Source: Endotrypanum monterogeii (lineage: Eukaryota > Euglenozoa > Kinetoplastea > Trypanosomatida > Trypanosomatidae). Taken from it: 64,000 bases of DNA. Below the pieces are notes generated by a model. That model made no database searches. It had not been told where the DNA came from and saw only the letters and a list, made by a program, of their open reading frames with translations. Location: positions 153,899-217,898 of the forward strand of contig CM007334.1 in assembly GCA_000333855.2 (NCBI GenBank), in the 5' to 3' direction. Position numbers and translations under genes: made by a program. Positions within the stretch are counted from its first letter, which is position 1; every line of letters begins with the position of its first letter. Positions 41,474 through 52,067 of this stretch are shown one piece after another.

Positions 41474-42115
41474 TCATGGGTACTCTGCAGAGCGATAGTC
41501 GGCTAGTTCGCGCTCCAACTCGAGTTGTCGCCGCAGCGCAGCTTCTCCCAATAAAAAAAGTGGGCGCACGACGTCCAGATGAACCTGCGCAAGCCGCTCG
41601 CGTTCCTGCTGGAGTGCGTCGGCTAGCACCTTCACCTGATACTCTAGCTGCTGCACATACCGACTTGTATTTTCTATTGCGCTGCGTGGTGATCGGGTTG
41701 TGGGTGGGCACGAGTGGGATGACGGTGTGGACAAACCGCAGCCACCCTTCAAGTTCGAAGGGATGTCGAGAGTGGCAAATGAATATGTGCACTCGGATTT
41801 CTTTCCCGTTGAGAGTTGATGCTTCTGTGCCGCGGAGGAGTTAGGGGTGCACCTTGACGAGTACGAGGGCGAGGATGCACGCTTCAGCGTTGCTTTGAAG
41901 TTCACTGGGTCCTCGCGTTGAGGAGCGCTGCTTAATTTCTGTTGGGAGGCGTCTTCCTCGCGTCGGCGGCGCTGCCGCAAGATGTCTTCCGCACGCACAC
42001 GGTACGGGGTGCTGAGGTAGTCGTGCAACTTCGCCAGCTTCTCTTCAAGTTCCGTTACTGTGAGAGAGGTGCTGTCGCCACCTTCGTCGCCTCTTCGCAA
42101 CATCACACTATTCAC
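41474..42115 (-). CDS. Small coiled-coil protein, unknown
   Basis: 213 residues. An N-terminal helix (TELEEKLAKLHDYLSTPYRVRAEDILRQRRRREED), a Ser/Pro/Cys-rich central third of low complexity, and a C-terminal coiled coil (about residues 145-208, containing RYVQQLEYQVKVLADALQQE and LRRQLELERELADY). No catalytic or targeting motif. Such layouts are common among trypanosomatid cytoskeletal or basal-body proteins, but that is only resemblance. The start is the first ATG of the frame and the composition is coding-like from there on. Confidence 0.65.
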   Translation of the reverse strand: MNSVMLRRGDEGGDSTSLTVTELEEKLAKLHDYLSTPYRVRAEDILRQRRRREEDASQQKLSSAPQREDPVNFKATLKRASSPSYSSRCTPNSSAAQKHQLSTGKKSECTYSFATLDIPSNLKGGCGLSTPSSHSCPPTTRSPRSAIENTSRYVQQLEYQVKVLADALQQERERLAQVHLDVVRPLFLLGEAALRRQLELERELADYRSAEYP

Positions 42116-42372
42116 GGGCTAAGAACCTAGCCCGGCAGTGGTTGGGGGGGGGGAGGAGGGTAGGGAAGAAAAAAAGAGGTGTCAGTACTTCTTGCCATCT
42201 TCCTTGGCCTGACGGTATGCGGGCAAGTCAATGATGAGAACGTTGTAGGAAGGGGGAAAGGGATGAATGAAAGGGTGAGTGGGTAAATAAGAGAGAAGAA
42301 TACATAAATAGATATTTCGCGTATTATTTCTCAAACTTTATAAATTGATACGCTTACGCACACACACACACA

Positions 42373-42407
<35 letters not shown>

Positions 42408-42882
42408 CAGAAGACGGAGCGTCTTTGTGGGGAAGAAGGGGGTTCAGCAGAGGGCGGACCTGCGACGGGGGGCGATTTGTTGCTCTCGCGCGGCGAACCA
42501 CTCCTTACACAACAGGCGATCAGCCCTCTCTCTACCCCATTTCGCGCGCGCACGCAGACACAAGGGTGTGAAAAGAAGGCGCTTTCGCTGCTCTGCCGTA
42601 TGAGCCTACTCCTCTCATTTCTTTCCCTCTGTCCTTTCTTCCTTCTCCCCTCTCCCCGTTGCACCTGCTTCCTTTGAATAGGTTCCTCCTTGGACATGAT
42701 CCTTTTTTTTTTGTTGTTGTTTGGCCCCTCTCATGACGGACTCTTCCAACCATGTTATTCAGAGATGTGTACCACGTTAGACACCGGGACATTTTTTTTT
42801 CCGTCAGCATTGGAGCGGATATAGCCTCCACCTCCACCCTGCCGCCTCCATCTTATCCACATCTCAAGACTCTCTCCATACA

Positions 42883-42913
<31 letters not shown>

Positions 42914-43331
42914 GATATAGAAGTGGTCTTAGTTCGCATTAGATTTCATAAAATTAAAGGTGACGGGAGGAGTCACAGAGACGAGGTTCTCACATCGCAA
43001 TACAGGAAAGGATAGATGGGGATGATCAGGATCAGAGGTTGGGGTCACACAGAAAGGTAAGCCTACACACATTCATCTTTGCAACACAAGTCCAAATCCT
43101 CCACATCCTTTTGTTTACTGCGCTATATCCCCCCTCGCTCTCCATCTTGACAATATAAATATATATATATATCTTTATATATATATTTACTTGCGTCATT
43201 GAAAGGTAGCAAAGAGAAAAAAACATGGAAAGACACCACAGAAATATCTGATTGCACACTGTACAATCATTTCTCTCTCCCTCCTTTTCCTCGAGGTATT
43301 TCTGCGTTCGTGATGTCGTTGATCTCAGGTA
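42116..43331. other. Spacer, no gene seen
   Basis: (CA)n plus (TA)n at about 42359-42404, (CA)n(GA)n at 42881-42914, and a TA patch at 43156-43190. No coding-like frame. Confidence 0.6.
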
Positions 43332-46300
43332 TCAGTGCTTGTCCTCTGAAGTGGGCAGTGCGCGGCTGTGGTACTTGCGTTTGTACCCTTGGGCTTTGCT
43401 GCAGTCGAAGAACTTGATCTTTTCGGTGTCCTCGAGGTGTTGACGTACGAGGTGCAACCCGGCTACGCTGTAGTCCATGCGACTGACGCTCTCGTCTAGG
43501 CCCTCAGAGATGCGCCGGCGAAGCACAGCCAGCCGGCGAGCACCGCGCGCTTCAGAAACTTCGCCACGGATGGCTGCCGCACGCAGTCCTTGGGTAGAGC
43601 CGGACTCTGCAGGCATCATGACGAGTGCCAGAACCATCTTCGACGCTGTCTCGTAGTTGAGAACAGCCTTCTCGTTCAGCATCGATTCCAAAGCACTCAA
43701 CAGTGCATCGACATGAATGCTCGTCAGGGAGAGCAGCGTGTGGCGGAGCTCGCTCGGCCGAATGGTTTCGATGATAGACCAAAGGAATTCCCACTCGGAC
43801 ATGTTCAGCAGCATCGGGTGACGCGGTGTCGACTCATCGCCGCGCTGCTTCCGCTGCTGTTCAATGTTCACAACATCTAGCGCCTCCATCAACCGTTCCG
43901 CCGCCTCCGCAGTCGTGGCGGTTTGCTGGCCCGCAATGCCCACTTCGCCGGCCCCGGTACCGCTCGCATCCACCCCATCGAGCTTTTGCAGTGCCGCCCG
44001 TTTGGCGGCTTCCTCGTCCATTGCCTCTTGCGCCATGCGCTCCTCCTCTTCATGGGGAAAGACTATGTCTTGCGTGCGCAGGAAGCACCGAATGCAACGA
44101 TCGGCGCCGGCGGTGGCAACGCAGGTGCCGTTGGCGGTGACGGAGACTGCCCAGAGACCGCGCTGGTGCTGCCGAAACAGTTGGACCATCGTCCAGTTGT
44201 CGCCGTCCCACTGCTTCACTGACCCGTCCATGGAAACGGTGAACACGTAGTGGGTGTCCTCGAGGAACTCCACCTGCGTGATGTAGTCATCATGGGCGTG
44301 AATGGCGCGATGGCAGTCGCCAAAGTCGGTGCCCCAGAAGCGCAACGACTTGTCCATGCCGACCGAAGCCACAAGTGCCCCGTCGCTCGAGAAGGAGAGC
44401 GATGTCGGCGGAAGCTTGTGGCCAAAGAGGGAGAGGTAGGGCTTCATGGTATCTGCGAAAAAAAGTTGAATGTTGTGGGTCTGAAGACCCACCCCAAAAA
44501 AGCGTCCATCGGGACTGAAGGACGCACACAATGGCGTCTCGGTCAGCTCGATCTCCTGTTCCTGGACGAGGGTGGCTCCGCTGCCCCCGGCGCCGGGTGT
44601 CATGGCCTCCTTGTCCTCTGTACCACCTACCTTTGCCTTCTTTTTGCCAGCGCCCGCACTACCGGTGTTCGACGCACCCGCTTGTTCCTCGGTGAGTCCG
44701 ACCGACCAGAGAAGCAGCCGACGATCCGCTCCGAGGGTGACGAAGCCGGAGGCGTCCGGCTTCCGCACAATGTGCTTGACCCCGCCAACGTGGATGGCTG
44801 GGTCACGAAACAGCACGACAGAGGATGCCACGTCAAGCAACAGCACTGACCCGTCCTGCTGACCAATGCAGCAGACCAGCGAGGAGATGGCCGACATGCA
44901 AGTCGCATCTTCGACATCGACGCTGCCCACGGTGTTCAGCGCACCCTTGAAGTCTACACGGGCGATGTTTTCTTCCTTGGCGTCGCCAAAGTCGTGGTGG
45001 TCCAGGTGGTTGCTCTCCAGCAGGTGTGAGTTGACCGTCAGTGACCACATCATCACCTTTTCCTTGCTCATGGACAGCAGCGCCGTGTCGGTGTCAACAA
45101 AGGCGAGCGCGCGAATGTCGCTGTGGTGGCCTTTCCAGTCGAAGCTGTGGCGAAGCTTGAGGTCTGCCAGTGTGAGCACGGACGCCCCTTCACGTTGGCT
45201 CGTGGTCAGCGACGTTGTGAAGGTCTCCATCGTGTTGTTGTTGTACGTGACAACAATATGCAGCGTGTCGGCTTCGCTGAGCTGCTCGCGGGCTGTGGGC
45301 GGCAGAAAGTGTGCACTACGTATCTTTTGCGTGAGAAAGAAGGCGCGCAGCGGAATGACCTCTGTTGGTGTCGCCGTAGCGTCTGCGGCGTCGGCGTGCG
45401 AGGGCTCCGCATGCCCACTATCTTCGCCGTCACTCTCGTCTCCGTCGTCATCTTTGCCCGCAGGGACACCCGTCTTGCTCCTACGCTCGTCTTTTTTCTT
45501 TCCCGTTTTGCCCTTGGAGACTGCATCTGCTTCCTCGTCGGCCCCTTCACCAGCATCGTCTGCCACGCCACGCCGTCGCTTGCGCTTGCGGTAGAGCTTT
45601 TTCTTTACGGCATCGGCGGTCAGCACATGGAACACCTCCACGGTGCGACTGGTACACCCTAATATAAATGCGCCGTCGTGCGAGAAGCTGAGCGTCGTTA
45701 TGGGCTTATGGTACTTGCGAGGGACTGTGCCGTGATCGAGAATTACACCGTCGTGTTGCGACGTCGACGCCAGTAGCGGTTCGGTGTTGTACACCTTCAG
45801 GTAGTTCTCCCGCATGCCACAGTAGAGACGACATCCCTGAGAGTCCGCCACCATGGCAGTCACTTGTGTGTCGGAGACCACGACGGTGTGTATGCACTGT
45901 CGTAAGGCAAGGTCCCACGTCTTGACCAGACCGTCTGCCGATCCACTCAGCAACAGCGTGCGTTCACATGCCGTGCTGCTACCTTGATCACCCCCTGTGC
46001 CCGAGTGGGTGGAGGACGGCATTATCGTGAGTTCTACCACAGCGCCGCGGTGTCCGCGCAGGCGGAACGATGCCTCTTGGCTGACAAGGTCCCACACCGT
46101 GATATCAGTGTCCTGTCCCCCCGAGCACAGAGTAGAGCGGATGGGGTCAACAGCAACGGTCAGCACTTGTGTATCTACACGGTGGCCAAGGGCGTAGAGG
46201 CTACACACGGGAAGCCCGTAGTTATTGGCTGGACTGCATGAGAACACCGCGACATAGCCGTTCGAGTACCCGACGAGTAACATCCAGCCGGCGCTGAACT

Positions 46301-46652
46301 GTTGCGCCACCGCTCCGTTGCCGCGGTGGGCTGTCCCCAGAGAAACGACGCGCAGCGTTGTGACCTCGATCGGCATCTTTGCCTCGGCAGGAATGAGCGT
46401 GTGAAGCAGCTCTCCGCTGCGCACCGAGTAGACGCGGACGGCCTCGAGAGATGGCACGAATACGACCGCTGCCGATGTAGCAACGACGGGGGCGAGGGCT
46501 GATCGAGTATTGGCGCCGCGGCCGCCATGACCGGAGGCCGGGACTGTGTAGCGCGACGGCACCACAGCAGCGTCCATTGCGAGCGAGGCATTGCTTACTA
46601 CAGAACCCCCTTGTGGCCCAACCACGTAGCGCAGATAAGTCTTCTCTACCAT
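43332..46652 (-). CDS. UTP12: U3 snoRNP / SSU processome WD40 protein UTP12 (DIP2, WDR3)
   Basis: 1106 residues. The N-terminus MVEKTYLRYVVGPQGG matches the conserved opening of the UTP12/WDR3 family. Two sets of WD40 repeats follow, with recognisable units such as ITVWDLVSQEASFRLRGH, LVKTWDLALRQCIH, SVKQWDGDNW and CIRCFLRTQD. Between blades a basic/acidic insert (about 350-410, KKKLYRKRKRRR then an Asp/Glu-rich part) resembles nucleolar localisation sequence. The C-terminal 160 residues are the Utp12 helical domain (EWEFLWSIIETIRPSELRHT). UTP12 belongs to the UTP-B complex with UTP1, UTP6, UTP13, UTP18 and UTP21, acting in nucleolar 18S pre-rRNA processing. Largest gene of the window. Family assignment firm. 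Confidence 0.9.
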   Translation of the reverse strand: MVEKTYLRYVVGPQGGSVVSNASLAMDAAVVPSRYTVPASGHGGRGANTRSALAPVVATSAAVVFVPSLEAVRVYSVRSGELLHTLIPAEAKMPIEVTTLRVVSLGTAHRGNGAVAQQFSAGWMLLVGYSNGYVAVFSCSPANNYGLPVCSLYALGHRVDTQVLTVAVDPIRSTLCSGGQDTDITVWDLVSQEASFRLRGHRGAVVELTIMPSSTHSGTGGDQGSSTACERTLLLSGSADGLVKTWDLALRQCIHTVVVSDTQVTAMVADSQGCRLYCGMRENYLKVYNTEPLLASTSQHDGVILDHGTVPRKYHKPITTLSFSHDGAFILGCTSRTVEVFHVLTADAVKKKLYRKRKRRRGVADDAGEGADEEADAVSKGKTGKKKDERRSKTGVPAGKDDDGDESDGEDSGHAEPSHADAADATATPTEVIPLRAFFLTQKIRSAHFLPPTAREQLSEADTLHIVVTYNNNTMETFTTSLTTSQREGASVLTLADLKLRHSFDWKGHHSDIRALAFVDTDTALLSMSKEKVMMWSLTVNSHLLESNHLDHHDFGDAKEENIARVDFKGALNTVGSVDVEDATCMSAISSLVCCIGQQDGSVLLLDVASSVVLFRDPAIHVGGVKHIVRKPDASGFVTLGADRRLLLWSVGLTEEQAGASNTGSAGAGKKKAKVGGTEDKEAMTPGAGGSGATLVQEQEIELTETPLCASFSPDGRFFGVGLQTHNIQLFFADTMKPYLSLFGHKLPPTSLSFSSDGALVASVGMDKSLRFWGTDFGDCHRAIHAHDDYITQVEFLEDTHYVFTVSMDGSVKQWDGDNWTMVQLFRQHQRGLWAVSVTANGTCVATAGADRCIRCFLRTQDIVFPHEEEERMAQEAMDEEAAKRAALQKLDGVDASGTGAGEVGIAGQQTATTAEAAERLMEALDVVNIEQQRKQRGDESTPRHPMLLNMSEWEFLWSIIETIRPSELRHTLLSLTSIHVDALLSALESMLNEKAVLNYETASKMVLALVMMPAESGSTQGLRAAAIRGEVSEARGARRLAVLRRRISEGLDESVSRMDYSVAGLHLVRQHLEDTEKIKFFDCSKAQGYKRKYHSRALPTSEDKH

Positions 46653-47429
46653 CGTGGCCAGTCAAAACAGAGAGGTGTGAGAGTGGATCAGTGTGTGTGT
46701 GTTTGCAGGGGGGGGGGCGTGTGGGGGTAGATAAAGATCAAGATAGATATTCGCCTCGTGTGCGAATGTTTTTTTTTCTTTCGCGGGCACGTCCTCCTCC
46801 CACCTATTTTCTTTTTACAATATATTAAATATATGTGTATCCTTCCCTTGTCCACGACTGGTGTGTGTGTGTGTGTGCGTGTGTGTGGATGTGTGAGGAG
46901 GGGAGGGAGTGACTACTTGTTTAAGTACCAATACGAGCTCGTGTGTAAGTAATCAACAATAACAGAGAGGAAGGGTGGTGAGGTGTCGGGAGTTATGTAC
47001 AGAGGAGGAGATTATGGGGAGGGGGCGGTGTTAGTGATGATGGGAGAAAGGTAAGGGAATGTGCCACGAATGGAGATGCATCACACCTGCTAGCCCAAGT
47101 ATCACGGTTTTTCCCACACGTTGCTCTCTCCTACAGATGCACCCTAAAGGAGCCTGTCAATGTCTGTGGAACGGAAAGACACAGCCAACAGTGTACACCC
47201 GGGGAAGACAGAAAGATGGCATTTTTCTTAGCCCCCCCCCCTCCAATCAGCCTCGCACGGCAACGGTCATTACGACTGTCATCTCCAAGCCCAAATCAAA
47301 TATATTCTTCATGTTATACATGTTTTTGTTTAAGTTGTGAAGAAAACAACGCGAGCCCTTTTTTTTTTGTGTGTGTGGACCCCCCCCCCCACACACACAT
47401 AGTTGTCCATGGCGACACGATGCGGTGCG
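46653..47429. other. Spacer, no gene seen
   Basis: GT tracts at 46697-46706 and 46861-46890, TA-rich patch near 46815-46835, C12-type runs near 47234 and 47378. No coding-like frame. Confidence 0.6.
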
Positions 47430-47819
47430 CTATACGATACCACCAAGTCTGTTTTCCAGCAGCCACTGTCCTTTCTCAAACATGATCCCGCGCACCCGAG
47501 AGCTCGTCTGACGCGAGGTGACCTCGAACTCATAGCGCACCTTACGGCGGTAGAAGTCTTTCTCCGTCACGACCAGCGTCCTGTGGCCTTCCTTCAAGAG
47601 ACGGCGATAAAGCTGGCACGCTTGCTCTGCAGTCGGTTCTATCGGCGGCAGGTATTTGGCTGACTCGAGGCGCTTCTGCTCCAGCTCCATACGCCGGCGG
47701 TTGGCGCGGGTGTAGTCTGGGGGACCCTCTTTCCACCATTTCCCACCGACACCGAGCGCACGGGGTGTGCGGCTCACCTGCCGCAAAACAGGCGAGGTGC
47801 TCAGTGGCATGGTCAGCAA
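47430..47819 (-). CDS. LYR-motif mitochondrial protein
   Basis: 129 residues. A basic N-terminus rich in Arg/Ser (VLRQVSRTPRALGVGGKW) looks like a mitochondrial presequence. The signature is ACQLYRRLLKEGHR at about residues 64-77, the L-Y-R plus downstream basic pattern of LYRM proteins, followed by a charged helix with EKDFYRRKVRYEFE. LYRM proteins are small mitochondrial matrix factors that bind acyl carrier protein and assist Fe-S cluster transfer, respiratory complex assembly or mitoribosome assembly. Which partner applies is not evident. The start may be residue 1 or 4. The frame is coding-like throughout, with no neighbour overlap. Confidence 0.7.
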   Translation of the reverse strand: MLTMPLSTSPVLRQVSRTPRALGVGGKWWKEGPPDYTRANRRRMELEQKRLESAKYLPPIEPTAEQACQLYRRLLKEGHRTLVVTEKDFYRRKVRYEFEVTSRQTSSRVRGIMFEKGQWLLENRLGGIV

Positions 47820-48818
47820 CTGCTTTTAGAGATAATCTAACCGACGAGAAATGCGTATATATATATTGGATGGGGTTATGTGCTTGTTGCACTAGTGTGT
47901 GCGTAGGCAAGGCGTTTCGTATGAAGGTCAACGCGGTCGGATCTCTCCCACGCTTTTCTCACCAAGACAGAAGAGCGCAGGTCTGAAAGGGGGCAAGGGG
48001 GATGGTGGAGGACAGATGTGAAGGCAAGTGAGTGCATTCGTTTATAATTTTTGTAAACTTTTAAAATATCTCTGTCGAATACGAGAGGTGTTGGGTGATG
48101 GAGCGGAGGGCATGGGATGAGTGCGTGCTCCGCGTGAAGTTGCTGCGGTCGCCAGCTGACCCTTGAGAGATTATTGCGGGGGTCTTTTTTTTTCTTTTCC
48201 TCGTTTCTCCTTTCTTCTCCCTCCCCACGCCGCCTGTGCGGTCCATGTCGGTGCAGCCTCCATCTTGGCGGCGATGCACATCGATGAAGGTCTGCACGAA
48301 AATGGGATACACTGAGGTACGGCGTGCGGATCAAGGGACAACGGTGCAAACATCACCTCTCCTGCACATGAGCGCACCACTTCCACCACGAGCTTCTACC
48401 CCTAAAGGCGAGGCAAAGTGTTTTCTGGGGTGGCACCCACGAAATCAACTGTGGCCTGAAGAGGCACAGGTCATCCCACGGAAATACGTGTGCCGTCTCG
48501 ATGTATGTTCATTTTTTCTCTGATGTAAGGGGAGCAGGAGAGGGGGGTGGGGAGGGAGGAGGCGAAGTCAGTCCCAGCGGATTCTTCTGCTCTTCAACTA
48601 CTTCGAGCGTGACTGCTGACCGTGTAAGGGTATACTCTTTTTTTTTCTTCTCTCCATTATTGCTCGTTTCGGTGCTATTGTGTACTTAACTCGTGAATTG
48701 TGCATGCAGAGAGTGTGTGTGTGTGTGTGAGTGAGTGAGGCCCACTGTCGCAGGTACGCGAGCTGGCGATGCAGGAGGCTGCCCGCCCCCTCCCGTATGG
48801 CGGTGGCCACGGCCCGGA
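47820..48818. other. Spacer, no confident gene
   Basis: A more complex patch at 48230-48530 contains short frames on both strands (for example 48061-48312 minus and 48236-48523 plus), none with recognisable features. A GT tract lies at 48715-48730. Confidence 0.5.
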
Positions 48819-50345
48819 TTACAGGACGCCCCCAACGCCCTTTCCGCTCTCCACTGAGGGGACTGCATTCCAGCGGAGTCGGTTGTTGGCGTTACGCGTC
48901 TTAAAGACAGCCTTCCATTTATGATCACTCGTCGACGTAGCAGCTGCCGCGCTGGGGCGCACGCCGCAGCACTCCTTCGCAAGGCGGTCGTAGAGGAGAA
49001 CATTCACAGAGGCAGCCAGGTTCATGCTGCCGGTTGTTGGCACAAAGACAACCTCATCGACGTCGTGTTCCACGTGATGGGTGGAAATGGTGCCGTCTTC
49101 TGGACCCAGCAAATAAAAAACCATCGGGACACGATCGACACTTGACGCACCGTCCTTGCCTGCTGACTGAGATGACGATTGTCGAGGAGTGTGACTGAAC
49201 GGATGCTCGAAGTGGGGCAGCGCAACTGCTCCCTCCACCAGCTCTACTGCCACGACACGCACAAGGGGGGTAGACGGCGACGGCTGCCCTTGTTGTCGGT
49301 GCCCATGGTCGTCCCTGAGAACATCGAAAAGCGTATCAAGCGTGGGCACGCAGTGTAGAGGAATATCTTCTCGCGCGTGTGTCGGGTCGGTGCGCAGGGT
49401 GTGAGCGTATTCGGAATAAGCCATGGCTTTCTCCAGACGTGATCCCGAGAAGATGAAGCCGCCGACCCGCTGCAACACCGACTCTTCTGCGCTCTCTGGG
49501 GTGCCCTCCACTGAGCTCGGCTGCGCTGCAGACGAGGGCAAGGATGCGGCGGCATCGCCCATGGTGGCACCGGGACCGCGCACCCCATAGCAGCGCATCG
49601 CTCTAAGAATGCCCCCCGCATTCGCTGGCGTCTTGGGATTCTCGACGACAATAAAAAGAATCGGCGAGGGTGAGGCGTTAGTGGTAGCGTGGTGCTGTGC
49701 CGCTTGCTGACAATGGTGAAGCAAACCGCGAAGGGCGTTGCGGGCCGCCATCTTGCCATCGCTCTCTTCGTCTCGTCGAGTTTGTATACTTCCGCAGTTC
49801 ACTCCGTTTTCCATCGTCGCTGTCCCGCAATCGGTGTTTTCGTGCAAGTCGTCTCGATGACGCTTGCTGGGCTGTGCACTCCCGACGCTTCTCTCGTCGC
49901 CGGGTGTTCTTTTGAACTGTAGTGTGCCCGCGGAGCACACCACTACACCCGTTGCCAGGTGCGTCGTCCCTCCCGATGATACTCCTTCCAGGTGTTCCGT
50001 CATCATCACCCCGTACCGGGGCTTTCCTGTTGCTGCATCGAGCGGCGGCTGAAGCATTGCCCCGCAACGCCGGCAACGCCACTGCGTGCGTGCGTCGAGT
50101 TCCTGAGTTTTTCGCATCTTTCCAGGATTGCTGGGTGGAGGTGAATTCGCAGACGACGCGCCGACAGCCTTAGAGGCGGGGCTACACGCGGCCGACATGG
50201 GGCCCTGGGATGAGTTGCAGATCATCGCGGGTGTTGCCCCAATGTTTTTTTGTTCCTCGGCTGCGCACGGAACCATCTCGAAAAATGACATGGACCAAGC
50301 CGTCTTGGTGCCCCATCTTTTCTTCTTGAAGGTCATCTGAGACAT
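48819..50345 (-). CDS. SpoU/TrmH-type (SPOUT) RNA 2'-O-methyltransferase
   Basis: 508 residues from the ATG at 50345 (MSQMTFKKKR); the ATG at 50336 is an alternative and the longer frame upstream is low-complexity with a (TA)n reading. The three SpoU motifs are present: motif 1 NPKTPANAGGILRAMRCYG (about 230-248), motif 2 VFYLLGPEDGTIS (about 408-420), and motif 3 FVPTTGSMNLAASVNVLLYD (about 431-450), which form the trefoil-knot SAM site. A CRRCGAMLQPP zinc-ribbon-like half lies near residue 90. The enzyme should 2'-O-methylate ribose in rRNA or tRNA. Large low-complexity inserts separate motifs 1 and 2, which are much closer in bacterial TrmH. The basic N-terminus could be nuclear or mitochondrial targeting. 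Confidence 0.85.
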   Translation of the reverse strand: MSQMTFKKKRWGTKTAWSMSFFEMVPCAAEEQKNIGATPAMICNSSQGPMSAACSPASKAVGASSANSPPPSNPGKMRKTQELDARTQWRCRRCGAMLQPPLDAATGKPRYGVMMTEHLEGVSSGGTTHLATGVVVCSAGTLQFKRTPGDERSVGSAQPSKRHRDDLHENTDCGTATMENGVNCGSIQTRRDEESDGKMAARNALRGLLHHCQQAAQHHATTNASPSPILFIVVENPKTPANAGGILRAMRCYGVRGPGATMGDAAASLPSSAAQPSSVEGTPESAEESVLQRVGGFIFSGSRLEKAMAYSEYAHTLRTDPTHAREDIPLHCVPTLDTLFDVLRDDHGHRQQGQPSPSTPLVRVVAVELVEGAVALPHFEHPFSHTPRQSSSQSAGKDGASSVDRVPMVFYLLGPEDGTISTHHVEHDVDEVVFVPTTGSMNLAASVNVLLYDRLAKECCGVRPSAAAATSTSDHKWKAVFKTRNANNRLRWNAVPSVESGKGVGGVL

Positions 50346-50981
50346 GCAGGCACGCGCTGAGGGGGGGGGGGGTTGTGGTGGTGGTGAGGAGCAGTGGGTG
50401 TCGCTATGGCTGTGATAGGGTGAGAAAGGGGGGGAGGGGGGACGGCACTGGTTTGGGTCACCGCGCGCGTCCACTGCTGCAGCGAGACTGTCCCAAGCGC
50501 ACAGTGATGACCTATGGAGTTGCCCGTCAGTTAAATATATATATATATATATATATATAATGTGTGTGTGTGCGCGCGCGAAGAGGAGGAAGCAGAGACA
50601 CGTGACAGTGAGCATACACAGTGTATTACGTTCACAAAAGGGTTTCCAAACCCCAGACAACATGGGGCACACACACACAAACAGATGCACACACTTCCTC
50701 CTTTTTTCTTTTTTTTGCAGCGGAAGCTGAGTGCACGACACATATACGGCACTGCCTTCAGCTTCTTTCGAATTATACTTTTCTTTTAAAGTAGAAATAA
50801 TCAATCGTGTGAAGACTGAGTGTACAGAGGGTGCGTGGAGGGGGGGGGAGGGGAGGAGGAGAGGAGAGGAGCAGCGCCGATAGCCGCACGCACATACCAC
50901 ACTGAAGGCTCGCCAGTGCCTTTAAGGTCATCTCCACATTCATCCCTTGCCAAGTGCACGCAACGCTGCTATCTTCATTGG
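50346..50981. other. Spacer, no gene seen
   Basis: G-rich patch (50359-50440), (TA)n at 50535-50559 next to a GT/GC tract, pyrimidine run at 50697-50718. No coding-like frame. Confidence 0.6.
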
Positions 50982-52067
50982 CTACAGGTTCCGACCCTCG
51001 ACGTACGGCTTCGGGATGGGCATGTTGTGCATAGATCCACGACCGAGATGTTTCTGTGTCCCTGCCCGAACATGTCCTATGGTGTGGCCCATTTTCCTCC
51101 TCTTGGTGGACCCGGCGCTCGGTGAGGCACGGCGCTGCGGTTGTCGGCGGTGCGTCACCGGTGCGCCGACTGCTTCGGAACCGTTTTCGGCGCCTCCGTC
51201 GCCGCCTCTCGTGCCATCCTCCTCCCCCTCATCACTGTCTTCTTCCCCGTCGACGAAGGCGTCAAGCAAAACCTTTTCCCTTTTCGTGACAAGGCGTCTC
51301 TGACGCGCCTTGGCAATGTCAAGAAGAAGATCTGGGGCAAACAGGTAGCGGTCAAGCTCCAGTGTCCGCAAAGCCTCGTCCTGCTCCCGCTCCACAGTTT
51401 CTTCGATTGGGGTGTACATCACCTGGGCAAGCCTGTTTCCCGTCGCTGGGTTACTACCGGCACTATCCTCCTCGTGTAGCTGCTGCTCTTGATAGCTGCG
51501 CGGCACTTCCTCGGGCTTTAGGCGCGTGAAGTATACGCGACTGCGAAAATCGTCAGGATCGAAGGTGAGTGAGTGGGTGAGGTGATCGGCAAGTTGTGGC
51601 GAGGTCAGTAGCAGCTTCGGGCTCCCGTACACAATACCGGTTCGTCGGCCGAACGGAATGTGCAGACGTCGCACAAACGGAGAGGCCATATAGTTCAGTG
51701 CACTGCTGGTGCCCTCGTCCGTGTCATCTGCCCCGTTGTCCTCTTGTCCCAAAGCTGAGGAGGGGGCGTTGGGGGCCTGGGGCTCGGTGATGCCTGCGTG
51801 TTCCGCGATTTGATGGATCATCTCTACAATGTCTTCATGCAGCCAATTGCGGGGCATGTTATGGAGCGATACCCACACGTAGGATGGCTGTGATGCTGGT
51901 GAGGACTCTGGTGTGTCGTTAGCATTTGATGTGCCACCGTGTTCGCAAGATGGGGGGCTCGTTTCCGGGGCCGACGTGGGGGGTTTGTGTTGTTTTGGGA
52001 CACTTGTCAACGTCATCTCATTGTGGTGCTCGTGAAGGTCGGGCAAGGCAGCCCAGATGAGGTCCAT
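50982..52067 (-). CDS. Conserved-looking protein of unknown function, N-terminus uncertain
   Basis: 361 residues from the first Met (MDLIWAALPDLHEHH). The frame stays open and coding-like for 41 more codons upstream (to 52191) without an ATG, suggesting that the true N-terminus lies further up. The core YVWVSLHNMPRNWLHEDIVEM... and the later FVRRLHIPFGRRTGIVYGSPKLLL have an alternation like a degenerate RRM split by an acidic insert; this is tentative. The remainder is acidic (GEEDSDEGEEDG), then basic (HRRQPQRRASPS, STKRRKMGHTIGH). A candidate 5' exon-like frame with a mitochondrial-type presequence lies at 52013-52372. No firm function; an RNA-related mitochondrial role is speculation. Confidence 0.6.
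   Translation of the reverse strand: MDLIWAALPDLHEHHNEMTLTSVPKQHKPPTSAPETSPPSCEHGGTSNANDTPESSPASQPSYVWVSLHNMPRNWLHEDIVEMIHQIAEHAGITEPQAPNAPSSALGQEDNGADDTDEGTSSALNYMASPFVRRLHIPFGRRTGIVYGSPKLLLTSPQLADHLTHSLTFDPDDFRSRVYFTRLKPEEVPRSYQEQQLHEEDSAGSNPATGNRLAQVMYTPIEETVEREQDEALRTLELDRYLFAPDLLLDIAKARQRRLVTKREKVLLDAFVDGEEDSDEGEEDGTRGGDGGAENGSEAVGAPVTHRRQPQRRASPSAGSTKRRKMGHTIGHVRAGTQKHLGRGSMHNMPIPKPYVEGRNL

Noticed and set aside
48061..48523. Short frames on both strands in a more complex spacer patch
   Set aside because: No motif, no length or composition advantage, and no acceptor clearly tied to them; left as spacer.
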